Below, in pieces: positions 17,953 to 25,228 of a DNA stretch of 64,000 nt (positions are counted from its first letter, which is position 1; the number at the start of each line of letters is the position of its first letter). This DNA comes from JBBWZH01 sp035544115 (GTDB taxonomy: Bacteria > Actinomycetota > Actinomycetes > Mycobacteriales > CADCTP01), in assembly GCA_963714145.1 (NCBI GenBank), contig OY970235.1:7750001-7814000 (forward strand), given 5' to 3'. The translations under genes were made by a program, and so were the position numbers. The notes beneath the pieces are model-generated. The model was not told the DNA's origin and did no database searches. It saw nothing but the letters and a program-made list of their open reading frames with translations.

Positions 17953-19167
17953 ATGCGCAGGCAGAGATCCGGGCTGACCGCGGCCATCGCCGGCACCGCG
18001 GCGCTGCTGCTGGCCGCGTGCGGCTCGAGTTCCGGCGGCGGCGGTGGTGGCGGCGGTGGTGCGACAGGCGGCGACCAGCCGCCGAAGCTGGCCGCGGCCA
18101 CCGCGGTGGGTCCGACCGAGGGCGAGCTGAACATCATCGTCTGGGCCGGCTACGCCGAGGACGGCTCCAACGACAAGACCGTCGACTGGGTGCACCCGTT
18201 CGAGAAGCAGACCGGTTGCAAGGTCAACGTGAAGGTGGGCAACACCTCCGACGAGATGGTCACGCTGATGAAGACCGGCCAGTACGACGGGGTTTCCGCG
18301 TCCGGCGACGCGACCCTGCGGCTGATCTACAGCGGTGACGTGGCCCCGGTGAACACCTCGCTGGTGCCCGGCTACGCGACGATCTCGGACTTCCTCAAGA
18401 ACGGCGCCTGGAACTCGGTGAACGGTCAGATGTACGGGATTCCGCACGGCTGGGGCGCGAACGTACTCACCTGGCGCACCGACAAGGTGAACCCGGCGCC
18501 GGACTCCTGGGGTGTGGTGTTCGACCAGAACAGCCCGTACAAAGGCAAGGTCACCGCCTACGACTCACCGATCTACATCGCCGACGCGGCGCTGTACCTG
18601 AAGGCGACGAAGCCGGATCTGAAGATCAACAACCCGTACGAGCTGGACGACACGCAGTTCCAGGCCGCGGTGGACCTGTTGAAGGCGCAGAAGAACCTGA
18701 TCGGCGAGTACTGGTCCGACTACACCAAGGCGGTGCAGGCGCTGCAGAGCGGCGACACCGTCGTCGGCACCGAGTGGCAGGTCATCGCAAACCTGGTGAA
18801 CGCCGGCAAGAAGGTCACCGTGCAGTCGGTGGTGCCGAAGGAGGGCTCCACCGGCTGGTCGGACACCTGGATGGTCGCGGCCAAGGCCAAGCACCCGAAC
18901 TGCATGTACAAGTGGATGGACTGGATCGTCTCGCCGAAGGTCAACGCGCAGGTGGCCGAGTGGTTCGGCGAGGCGCCGGCGCAGACCCAGGCCTGCGAGC
19001 AGACCGCCGACAAGTCCTTCTGCAGCACGTACCACGCCACCGACCAGACCTACGCCGGCAAGATCTCCTACTGGACCACGCCGACCCGCAACTGCGGCGA
19101 CTCGCGCGGCAACACCTGCAAGGACTACGCCGCCTGGACCCAGGCCTGGACGGAGATCAAGAGCTGA
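17953..19167 (+). CDS. potD: Lipoprotein solute-binding protein, PotD-like
   Basis: 404 residues. ATG 17953 is chosen because AAGGGG (17939-17944) sits eight bases upstream; the longer GTG start at 17944 would overlap that site. A signal peptide ends in the lipobox LLLAAC, followed by a Gly-rich tether. The mature protein is a periplasmic-binding-protein fold of the spermidine/putrescine class (NIIVWAGYAEDG, GIPHGWGANVLTWRTDKV). It captures substrate outside the membrane for the permeases. The C-terminal part has more cysteines than usual for PotD (NCMYKW, TQACEQ, SFCSTYH, NCGDSRGNTCKD), suggesting disulfides. Confidence 0.88.
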   Translation: MRRQRSGLTAAIAGTAALLLAACGSSSGGGGGGGGGATGGDQPPKLAAATAVGPTEGELNIIVWAGYAEDGSNDKTVDWVHPFEKQTGCKVNVKVGNTSDEMVTLMKTGQYDGVSASGDATLRLIYSGDVAPVNTSLVPGYATISDFLKNGAWNSVNGQMYGIPHGWGANVLTWRTDKVNPAPDSWGVVFDQNSPYKGKVTAYDSPIYIADAALYLKATKPDLKINNPYELDDTQFQAAVDLLKAQKNLIGEYWSDYTKAVQALQSGDTVVGTEWQVIANLVNAGKKVTVQSVVPKEGSTGWSDTWMVAAKAKHPNCMYKWMDWIVSPKVNAQVAEWFGEAPAQTQACEQTADKSFCSTYHATDQTYAGKISYWTTPTRNCGDSRGNTCKDYAAWTQAWTEIKS

Positions 19168-19172
19168 CCACT

Positions 19173-20072
19173 GTGGACGGTCGGCCGGCGGCGCCGGCCG
19201 ACCCGCCCCGGCCGGCCCGGGTGTCGAGCTTCCTGCACCGCTCGCCCCGGGTCCGGTTGGCCGCGCTGCTGCTGGCGCCGATGACCTGGCTGGTGGTGGC
19301 GTACCTCGGCTCGCTCGCGGTGATGTTCGCGTCCGCGCTGTGGACCACCAACTCGTTCACCGGCGCGATCATCCGGCACCCGACCTGGGAGAACTTCCAG
19401 ACCCTCGTGCAGCAGCCGGTGTACCGGAAGATCGCGCTGCGCACGGTCGGCGTGGCCGCGCTGGTCACCGTCCTGGACGCGGTGATCGCGCTGCCGATGG
19501 CGTTCTACCTGGCGAAGGTGGCCAGCCGGCGGGCCCGCGGGCTGCTGGTCGCCGCGATCCTCACCCCGCTGTGGGCCAGCTACCTGGTGAAGGCGTACGC
19601 CTGGCGGGTCATGCTCAGCGGCGACGGCCCGGTCAACTGGGTGCTGCGGCCGTTCCACGCCAGCGGCCCGGGCTTCGGGCTCACCGCGGTCACGCTGACC
19701 CTGGCGTACCTCTGGCTGCCGTACATGGTGCTGCCGGTGTACGCCGGGCTGGACCGGCTGCCGGACTCCCTGCTGGAGGCGTCCGCCGACCTGGGCGCGC
19801 CGGCGTGGCGGACGTTCCGCTCGGTGGTGCTGCCGCTGCTGTTCCCGGCGCTGGTGGCCGGCTCGATCTTCACGTTCTCGCTCAGCCTCGGTGACTACAT
19901 CACCGTGAAAATAGTGGGTGGCCGCACCCAGCTGTTCGCCAACGTCATCTACGACAACATCGGCGTGGCCGACAACCTCCCGTTCGCCGCCGCCGCCGCG
20001 ACCACGCCGGTGCTGCTGATCATCCTGTACCTGCTGCTGGTCCGGCGCACCGGCGCGTTGGAGAACCTATGA
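19173..20072 (+). CDS. potB: ABC transporter permease, PotB/PotH-like
   Basis: 299 residues from GTG 19173, five bases after the binding-protein stop. The frame continues upstream, but that part overlaps the lipoprotein gene and is a shadow. Six membrane segments are visible, with the inner loop that contacts the ATPase (EAA motif: LLEASADLGAPAWRTFRSVVLPLL). It forms the translocation pore with the permease at 20134. The stop overlaps the ATG of a 22-codon reading frame that bridges to the next gene. Confidence 0.88.
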   Translation: MDGRPAAPADPPRPARVSSFLHRSPRVRLAALLLAPMTWLVVAYLGSLAVMFASALWTTNSFTGAIIRHPTWENFQTLVQQPVYRKIALRTVGVAALVTVLDAVIALPMAFYLAKVASRRARGLLVAAILTPLWASYLVKAYAWRVMLSGDGPVNWVLRPFHASGPGFGLTAVTLTLAYLWLPYMVLPVYAGLDRLPDSLLEASADLGAPAWRTFRSVVLPLLFPALVAGSIFTFSLSLGDYITVKIVGGRTQLFANVIYDNIGVADNLPFAAAAATTPVLLIILYLLLVRRTGALENL

Positions 20073-20137
20073 CGCCCCCCACGAAAACGCTCCGCGCGCT
20101 GGCCGCGCTCCACGTTTCCGCGGGGGCCCCGCGGTGA
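20069..20137 (+). CDS. 22-codon bridging reading frame between the two permeases (tentative)
   Basis: ATG 20069 overlaps the first permease's stop (ATGA), and the stop TGA 20135 overlaps the second permease's GTG (GTGA). The peptide is basic and Ala-rich (MTPPTKTLRALAALHVSAG and three more residues). A 17-base near-perfect palindrome (20118-20134, CCGCGGGG/CCCCGCGG) ends on the GTG. It may serve only to carry ribosomes across the gap and open the hairpin at the GTG; a peptide function is not implied. It could also be chance. Confidence 0.3.
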   Translation: MTPPTKTLRALAALHVSAGAPR

Positions 20138-20934
20138 TCCTGTCGCGGCGGGCGAAGGTTCTGTTGCGGCTGGCGATGGCACTCGGCCTCGCGGTCATCT
20201 ACGTACCGCTGCTCGTCGTGATCGTGAACTCGTTCAACCCCTCGCGCACGTTCAGCTTCCCGCCGACCGGGCTGACGCTGGAGTGGTGGCGGCGCACCGT
20301 GGACAGTTCCGGCGCGCGTGCCGCCCTGTGGACGAGCGTGAAGGTCGGCCTGGGCGCGACCGCGGTGGCGCTGGTGCTCGGCACGATGGCCGCGTTCGCC
20401 GTACAGCGGTACCGGTTCTTCGGCCGGGACGCGGTCAGCCTGCTGGTAGTGCTGCCGATCGCGCTGCCCGGCATCGTCACCGGAATCGCGCTGAATTCAG
20501 CGTTCCGCGCCGGGACAGTCCCCTTTGGATACATCACCGTCATCGTCGGCCACGCCACCTTCTGCATCGTGGTCGTCTACAACAACGTGCTGGCCCGGCT
20601 GCGCCGCACCGGTACCCGGCTGGAGGAGGCGTCGATGGATCTCGGCGCCACCACGTTCCAGACATTCCGGTACGTGACGTTCCCGCAGTTGCGGTCGGCG
20701 CTGTTCGCCGGGGCGCTGCTGGCATTCGCGCTGTCCTTCGACGAGATCGTGGTCACCACGTTCACCACCGCGCCCGGGCTGCAGACGCTGCCACTCTGGA
20801 TCTTCGACAACCTGTTCCGGCCGAACCAGGCGCCGGTGGTGAACGTCGTCGCGGCCGCCCTGGTACTGCTGTCGGTGCTGCCGATCTGGGCCGCGCAGCG
20901 GTTGTCCGGCGAGGAGACCGGCGGCCGGCTCTGA
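20134..20934 (+). CDS. potC: ABC transporter permease, PotC/PotI-like
   Basis: 266 residues from GTG 20134, which leaves a short basic N-terminus before the first membrane segment (LAVIYVPLLVVIVNSF). ATG 20175 is a shorter alternative. Six membrane segments and the EAA loop (LEEASMDLGATTFQTFRYVTFP) mark it as the second pore subunit of the polyamine-type importer. The GTG is buried at the edge of a strong palindrome and overlaps the stop of a 22-codon reading frame, so translation is probably coupled to the gene before. It is the last gene of the operon; the 170 bases after it hold no gene that I can see. Confidence 0.88.
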   Translation: MILSRRAKVLLRLAMALGLAVIYVPLLVVIVNSFNPSRTFSFPPTGLTLEWWRRTVDSSGARAALWTSVKVGLGATAVALVLGTMAAFAVQRYRFFGRDAVSLLVVLPIALPGIVTGIALNSAFRAGTVPFGYITVIVGHATFCIVVVYNNVLARLRRTGTRLEEASMDLGATTFQTFRYVTFPQLRSALFAGALLAFALSFDEIVVTTFTTAPGLQTLPLWIFDNLFRPNQAPVVNVVAAALVLLSVLPIWAAQRLSGEETGGRL

Positions 20935-21108
20935 CCCGGCCACCCACCCGGCGGACGCCGACCGGCCAGACCGGGGCACATCAGTCCAGTTCGGACGGTC
21001 GGTGGCCGGGGCTGCGTTGGCCCGCCGGAACCGGTGCTGGGCGGGACAACTGGCGCTCCATTACGATCCGACCCCGGGACGGGCCGGAACGTATGAGGGA
21101 GCACACCT

Positions 21109-21936
21109 GTGACGGACGAGCATCCGGCGCCCAGCGGGGTTGATGTCAACACACCGAACGTGGCTCGGATGTGGGACTACCAACTGGGCGGCAAGGACAA
21201 TTTCGCTGCCGACCGGGCCGCCGCCGAGGCGGTGAACGAGGTACTGCGCAAGGCGAATGTGCCGGACGGCCGGGACGCGGCCCGGGAGAACCGGGGATTC
21301 CTGCACCGGGCGGTCCGATACCTGGCCGGCGAGGCGGGCATCCGCCAGTTCATCGACATCGGTGCCGGGCTGCCCACCCAGGGCAACGTGCACGAGGTCG
21401 CCCAGGAGTTGGCGCCGGAGGCCCGGGTGGTCTACGTCGACTACGACCCGGTGGTGCTGGTGCACAGCCGGGCGCTGCTGGGCAATGACCCGCAGGCGAC
21501 GATCATCCAGGCGGACATGCGGCGCCCCGAGGAGATCCTGGCCAACCCGGAGCTGCGCAACCTGATCGACCTGAGTGAGCCGGTCGCCGTGCTGCTGATC
21601 GCCACCTTGCACCTGATCCCGGACGAGGAGTCGCCGGCCGGGATGGTCGACCGGCTGCTCGCCGCGCTGCCGGTCGGCAGCTACCTGACCGTCACGCACG
21701 CCACCCGGGAGGGCAAGGCCGAGGCGGCCGCGGCCCTGACCGCCGAGTTCGCCCGCAGCCGCACCACCGCCCCGATCGTGCCGCGCAGCCGGGCGGACAT
21801 CGCCCGCTTCCTGGCCGGCGTCGACCTGGTGGAGCCGGGCCTGGTCTACGCCGTCGACTGGCGGCCGGATCCGCCGCAGCCGGTGGTCGGTGCCGGATGG
21901 CTACTTGCGGGCATCGGCCGCAAGAGCAAAGACTGA
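21109..21936 (+). CDS. SAM-dependent methyltransferase, DUF574 family
   Basis: 275 residues from GTG 21109, with TGAGGGAG at 21094-21101. Near the N-terminus are the family hallmarks NTPNVARMWDYQLGGKDNF and, around residues 80-90, FIDIGAGLPTQGNVH, the SAM-binding loop; VVYVDYDPVVL follows with the acidic residue that holds the ribose. These proteins are abundant in actinomycetes and mostly of unknown substrate. It stands upstream of an Scr1-type regulator, a common pairing. The 72-base gap to the regulator may carry its own promoter. Confidence 0.9.
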   Translation: MTDEHPAPSGVDVNTPNVARMWDYQLGGKDNFAADRAAAEAVNEVLRKANVPDGRDAARENRGFLHRAVRYLAGEAGIRQFIDIGAGLPTQGNVHEVAQELAPEARVVYVDYDPVVLVHSRALLGNDPQATIIQADMRRPEEILANPELRNLIDLSEPVAVLLIATLHLIPDEESPAGMVDRLLAALPVGSYLTVTHATREGKAEAAAALTAEFARSRTTAPIVPRSRADIARFLAGVDLVEPGLVYAVDWRPDPPQPVVGAGWLLAGIGRKSKD

Positions 21937-22008
21937 CTACTTGACCGCCCATGACCCGGACGGTGACAAGGATGATGTTCGCGGACACGCAGTCGGGGCG
22001 AGGACGCG

Positions 22009-22887
22009 ATGAGCACGGTTGAGCCCAGTGCCGGCCCCACGGTGCTGCGTATCCTGCTGGGTTCCCAGCTGCGCCGGCTGCGCGAGCAGCGCGGGATCAG
22101 CCGGGAGGCCGCCGGCTACGCGATCCGGGCGTCCGAGTCGAAGATCAGCCGGCTGGAGCTGGGCCGGGTCGGCTTCAAGGAACGCGACGTGGTCGACCTG
22201 CTGACCCTCTACGGCGTCGACGGCGGCGAGGAGCGGATGGCCCTGCTGGGGCTGGCCCGGGACGCCAACGCGCCGGGCTGGTGGCACAAGTACGGCGACG
22301 TGCTGCCGTCCTGGTTCCAGTCGTACGTCGGCCTGGAGGCGGCGGCCAGCCTGATCCGTACGTACGAGGTGCAGTTCATCCCGGGGTTGCTGCAGACCGA
22401 GGAGTACGCCCGGGCGGTGGTGCTGCTCGGCCACGATGGCCGGTCGGAGGAGATCGACCGCCGGGTCGCGCTGCGGATGGAGCGGCAGACGGTGCTGGCC
22501 CGGCCGGGCGCCCCGCGGCTGTGGGCGGTGGTGGATGAGGCGGCGTTGCGGCGGCCGATCGGCGGCCCGGAGGTGTTGCGCGGCCAGTTGGAGCACCTGG
22601 TCGCCGCGGCGAAGCTGCCGAACGTGACCGTGCAGGTGATCCCGTTCGGGTTCGGCGGGCACGCCGCGGCCGGCGGGGCGTTCAGCATCCTGCGATTCGC
22701 CGACCAGGCGCTGCCCGACGTGGTCTACATCGAGCAGCTGACCAGCGCCCTCTACCTGGACAAGCGCGAGGACGTGGACCGGTACCTGGAGGCGATGGAG
22801 CGGTTGTGCGTGGAGGCCGAGACGCCGACCGAGAGCGTGCTGCGGCTCAACCAGTTGTTGACCGACCTACCACCGGCCGGCCACTGA
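22009..22887 (+). CDS. XRE-family regulator with a DUF5753 (Scr1-type) domain
   Basis: 292 residues; GGGGCGAGGA precedes ATG 22009. An N-terminal helix-turn-helix (residues about 20-70, LRRLREQRGISREAAGYAI, ESKISRLELGR) is followed by the DUF5753 ligand or partner domain (QSYVGLEAAASLIRTYEVQF, PGLLQTEEYAR, and a C-terminal VVYIEQLTSALYLDKREDV). Such regulators usually pair with a DUF397 protein encoded next door. Here the DUF397 gene is present but convergent, so the pair is not one operon. They are linked to development and antibiotic production in streptomycetes; no role is shown here. Confidence 0.9.
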   Translation: MSTVEPSAGPTVLRILLGSQLRRLREQRGISREAAGYAIRASESKISRLELGRVGFKERDVVDLLTLYGVDGGEERMALLGLARDANAPGWWHKYGDVLPSWFQSYVGLEAAASLIRTYEVQFIPGLLQTEEYARAVVLLGHDGRSEEIDRRVALRMERQTVLARPGAPRLWAVVDEAALRRPIGGPEVLRGQLEHLVAAAKLPNVTVQVIPFGFGGHAAAGGAFSILRFADQALPDVVYIEQLTSALYLDKREDVDRYLEAMERLCVEAETPTESVLRLNQLLTDLPPAGH

Positions 22888-22930
22888 GCCGCGATCGGCA
22901 AACAGGGCCGGCCGGTGGGCCAGCTGCCGC

Positions 22931-23167
22931 CTAGCCGATCAGATGGTCGAAGTGGCCGTCCCGGGCGCCACCGATGAGCGCGGCGATCTCGGCCCGGGTA
23001 CAGATCAGCGCGGGTCCGTCCGGGAAGCGTGAGTTCCGCAGCGCGAACTGACCGTCCGCGAGCCGGGCTATCTCCACGCAATTCCCACTCGGGTTGCTGT
23101 GCTGGCTCTTGTACCAGGCGACGTGCCGCAACTCGCTGGCGGGCATTCCGTTATGCGGGGGCCACAT
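22931..23167 (-). CDS. DUF397-domain protein, likely partner of the adjacent XRE regulator
   Basis: 78 residues. Hallmarks of DUF397 are clear: VAWYKSQHSNPSGNCVEIA in the first half, then FALRNSRFPDGPALICTRAEI. An AGGTAG stretch lies a few bases upstream of the ATG. It is transcribed towards the XRE gene, with 43 bases between the two stops, and starts its own unit from the large gap to the right. DUF397 proteins act as antagonists or partners of DUF5753 regulators in the few cases studied. Confidence 0.88.
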   Translation of the reverse strand: MWPPHNGMPASELRHVAWYKSQHSNPSGNCVEIARLADGQFALRNSRFPDGPALICTRAEIAALIGGARDGHFDHLIG

Positions 23168-23640
23168 GTCCTACCTCTCTGATGTCCATGCCGGGTCGAT
23201 GTTCACGCTGAGCTATTCGTAGCTCTCCGTGTTCGTTGCGCCCGGACTCTGCCCCGTCCGGGTGAATCTATCTGCACGTGCATTTGCCCTTGCATTTGCA
23301 CGGTCTGAAGCAGGACCATAACGCATGTGCACCGGACGAGCAGACAGGGATCTGGCCCTATGAGCCGTCCGGGCACAGACCGGCGAACGAGGTCGGATCT
23401 GGTCCGATCTCGTACGGGGGCTGCCGGGGGTGGGCGCGTCCACGGGGGGAAAGAGCGCCCGCCTCCGGCTCGATCAACCGTGGCTGGCCAGTGGACCCGT
23501 ACGGGTTGAGCTGGCAATAGCCGCGGGGCCGCGGTCGGCCGAGAACCCGTCGACCGCGGCCCCCGGGTGTTCCGGGCCAACCCGCAGTCGGGGTGTCATC
23601 ACGGGCTCTTCCGTAGCCATCTGGTAAAATCCCCCAAAGA
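23168..23640. other. Gap of about 470 bases with hairpins, no convincing gene
   Basis: AT-richer than its surroundings. I see repeated TGCATTTGC near 23279-23300, a hairpin at about 23391-23413 and a strong one at 23525-23563. Short frames exist on both strands but none has the third-base GC bias of real genes here. A small RNA or a short leader ending at the 23525 hairpin is possible. The promoter of the DUF397 gene should lie at the left end. Confidence 0.4.
23525..23563. terminator. Strong hairpin in the gap before the LuxR gene
   Basis: Perfect 13-base arms (GGGGCCGCGGTCG and its complement) with a 13-base loop. No recognised gene ends just before it on either strand, so it may end an unannotated transcript. 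Confidence 0.45.
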
Positions 23641-23642
23641 GC

Positions 23643-23674
23643 CACTTGACAGGCCAAGTGTGGGTTGATCGACT
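23643..23674 (+). promoter_or_regulatory. Putative promoter and operator of the dual-HTH regulator
   Basis: TTGACA at 23646-23651 is a perfect -35 box. Seventeen bases on is TCGACT (23669-23674), close to the actinomycete -10 form TAGACT. The inverted repeat CACTTG-N6-CAAGTG (23643-23660) overlaps the -35 box, a good place for a repressor. The predicted transcript would start about 15 bases before the GTG. Confidence 0.4.
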
Positions 23675-23696
23675 CGCGGCGGACGAAGGATTCGCC

Positions 23697-25004
23697 GTGC
23701 AACCATTTCAGCGCGACACCCCCATCCGGATGGCTGTCCATTCCAGCCGCCGGCTGCTTCGCGATACTCTCGCCGCCTACCTGGCCACGTTGCCGGACTT
23801 CACGGTCGTCGGCGACGCCGCCGATGTCGAGGGCCTGATGACTCTGTGTGAGTTGTCCCAGCCGGATGTCGTGCTGCTGGACGCCGAAGTCGGCGTCGCG
23901 GCGGTGCTGCGCACACTCAAGGCGCGATTCCCGGTCGTTCACCCGGTGCTCATGTACGAGAAGTTGTCGCAGTCCGATCTCGCCGAGATGCGCACGTCGA
24001 ACCTGACCGGGCTGGTGCCGTTCACGTACAGCCTGCACACGCTGCTGGCGGTACTGCGCAACCCGGGCACCATCCGGTCGACGCCGCGGGCCGGCAATGC
24101 CCGGCTGACCGAGCGCCAGCTCGAAATCCTCATGCTGATCAGTTCCGGGCACAGCGTGGCCGAGATCGCCGAGCTGCTCGCGATCAGCGCCGGCACCGTG
24201 CAGAACCACAAACGCCGGCTGTACGCGAAGCTCTGGGCCACCAGTGGGGCCGACGCGGTGGCCCGCGCGGCGTCGGTGGGCATCATGTCCACCCCGTCCG
24301 CCGCCGACCCACCGCCGCTGCCGGCGAACGAGGCCGGTTGGCCGGCGCTGGTGGTGGTCCGTGGTCGGTCCGGCTGCGCGGTGGACCGGGTGCTGGTCGA
24401 GTTGGTGCGGCACCGGGTGCCGTTCGTCCGGGTGCAGGTCGAGCACACCCGGCGGGACGCGCACTGGCTGCGCTGGCACCGCGGCCCGGTCACGACCGTG
24501 CTGGTCGACCCGGAGCCGGCGCACTGGCCGACCGGCCGGCCGGCCGGGCACCGGGTGCTGGTCGTCCGCAGCGGCGTGCTGGACCAGGCCGCGATGGTGC
24601 GCGATCTGTCCCGCGGCGCCGGCGGGATCATCGAGACCGAGCGGGTGGAGGGCCAGCTGATGTCCGCGCTGGCGCTGGCCGCCGAGGGCTGCCTGGTGAT
24701 CGGCGGCAGCCAGGCCCGGCCGGTGGCCCGCGCGGTCATCTCGCATTCAGCCGAGCGGCGCTCCCGCGTCCCGGAGGTCACCGCCAGGGAGCGGGACATC
24801 CTGTCGTCCATCGCACTGGGCCACACCGTCCGGCAGACCGCCCGCAGCCTCGGCATCACCACCAAGACCGTGGAGAACACCCAGGCGCACCTGTTCAGCA
24901 AGCTGCGCGTGCACAACCGGGCCGGCGCGCTGGCCGCCGCGTATGCCCTCGGCCTGATCAGCCCGGCCGGCGATGCCGCCGGCGAGGCTGGACTGCTGGG
25001 GTAG
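23697..25004 (+). CDS. LuxR-type regulator with two HTH domains
   Basis: 435 residues from GTG 23697, chosen because GAAGGA lies seven bases upstream; a TTG at 23646 in the same frame coincides with a TTGACA box and is rejected. Residues about 10-120 resemble a response-regulator receiver with a possible phospho-acceptor (VVLLDAEV). The first LuxR HTH follows at about 135-200 (RLTERQLEILMLISSGHSVA, then GTVQNHKRRLYAKL). A second, degenerate receiver-like domain runs to about 350 (PALVVVRGRSGCAV), and a second HTH is at about 365-425 (VTARERDILSSIALGHTV, TTKTVENTQAHLFSKL). The target may be the multicopper oxidase just downstream. Confidence 0.85.
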   Translation: MQPFQRDTPIRMAVHSSRRLLRDTLAAYLATLPDFTVVGDAADVEGLMTLCELSQPDVVLLDAEVGVAAVLRTLKARFPVVHPVLMYEKLSQSDLAEMRTSNLTGLVPFTYSLHTLLAVLRNPGTIRSTPRAGNARLTERQLEILMLISSGHSVAEIAELLAISAGTVQNHKRRLYAKLWATSGADAVARAASVGIMSTPSAADPPPLPANEAGWPALVVVRGRSGCAVDRVLVELVRHRVPFVRVQVEHTRRDAHWLRWHRGPVTTVLVDPEPAHWPTGRPAGHRVLVVRSGVLDQAAMVRDLSRGAGGIIETERVEGQLMSALALAAEGCLVIGGSQARPVARAVISHSAERRSRVPEVTARERDILSSIALGHTVRQTARSLGITTKTVENTQAHLFSKLRVHNRAGALAAAYALGLISPAGDAAGEAGLLG

Positions 25005-25011
25005 TTTGTTC

Positions 25012-25030
25012 TAAGGTAAGGCTTACCTAT
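25012..25030 (+). promoter_or_regulatory. DtxR/IdeR-type iron box
   Basis: TAAGGTAAGGCTTACCTAT matches 15 of 19 positions of the IdeR/DmdR consensus, and the core AGGTAAG-G-CTTACCT is a perfect palindrome. It begins eight bases after the LuxR stop. It lies between a plausible -35 (TTGTTC, 25006-25011) and -10 (TATGTG, 25028-25033), so iron-loaded repressor would block the promoter of the multicopper oxidase, whose ATG is at 25229. Confidence 0.8.
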
Positions 25031-25228
25031 GTGTCTGGGTGGCTGAGTCCCCCCAGGGGTTGTTCGTCACTTTTCTGAAACGTGACGACGGGTCTATCTT
25101 GAGGCCGCCCGAAGCCCGGTTCCGTGATCGGGAACCGCCCTCCGCGCAGTTCGTATCCCCCATCCTCGCGGTCGCCGACCGCGTGTCTTCGCGTGCCCGG
25201 CGCCGCCAACCGTGCAGGGAGTCCTGGG

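Noticed and set aside
23278..23520. Small peptide gene (possible modified-peptide precursor) in the gap
   Set aside because: No ribosome site, no codon bias and no modification enzyme nearby.
23646..23696. TTG start for the dual-HTH regulator
   Set aside because: The TTG is part of a TTGACA box and has no ribosome site, while GTG 23697 has one.
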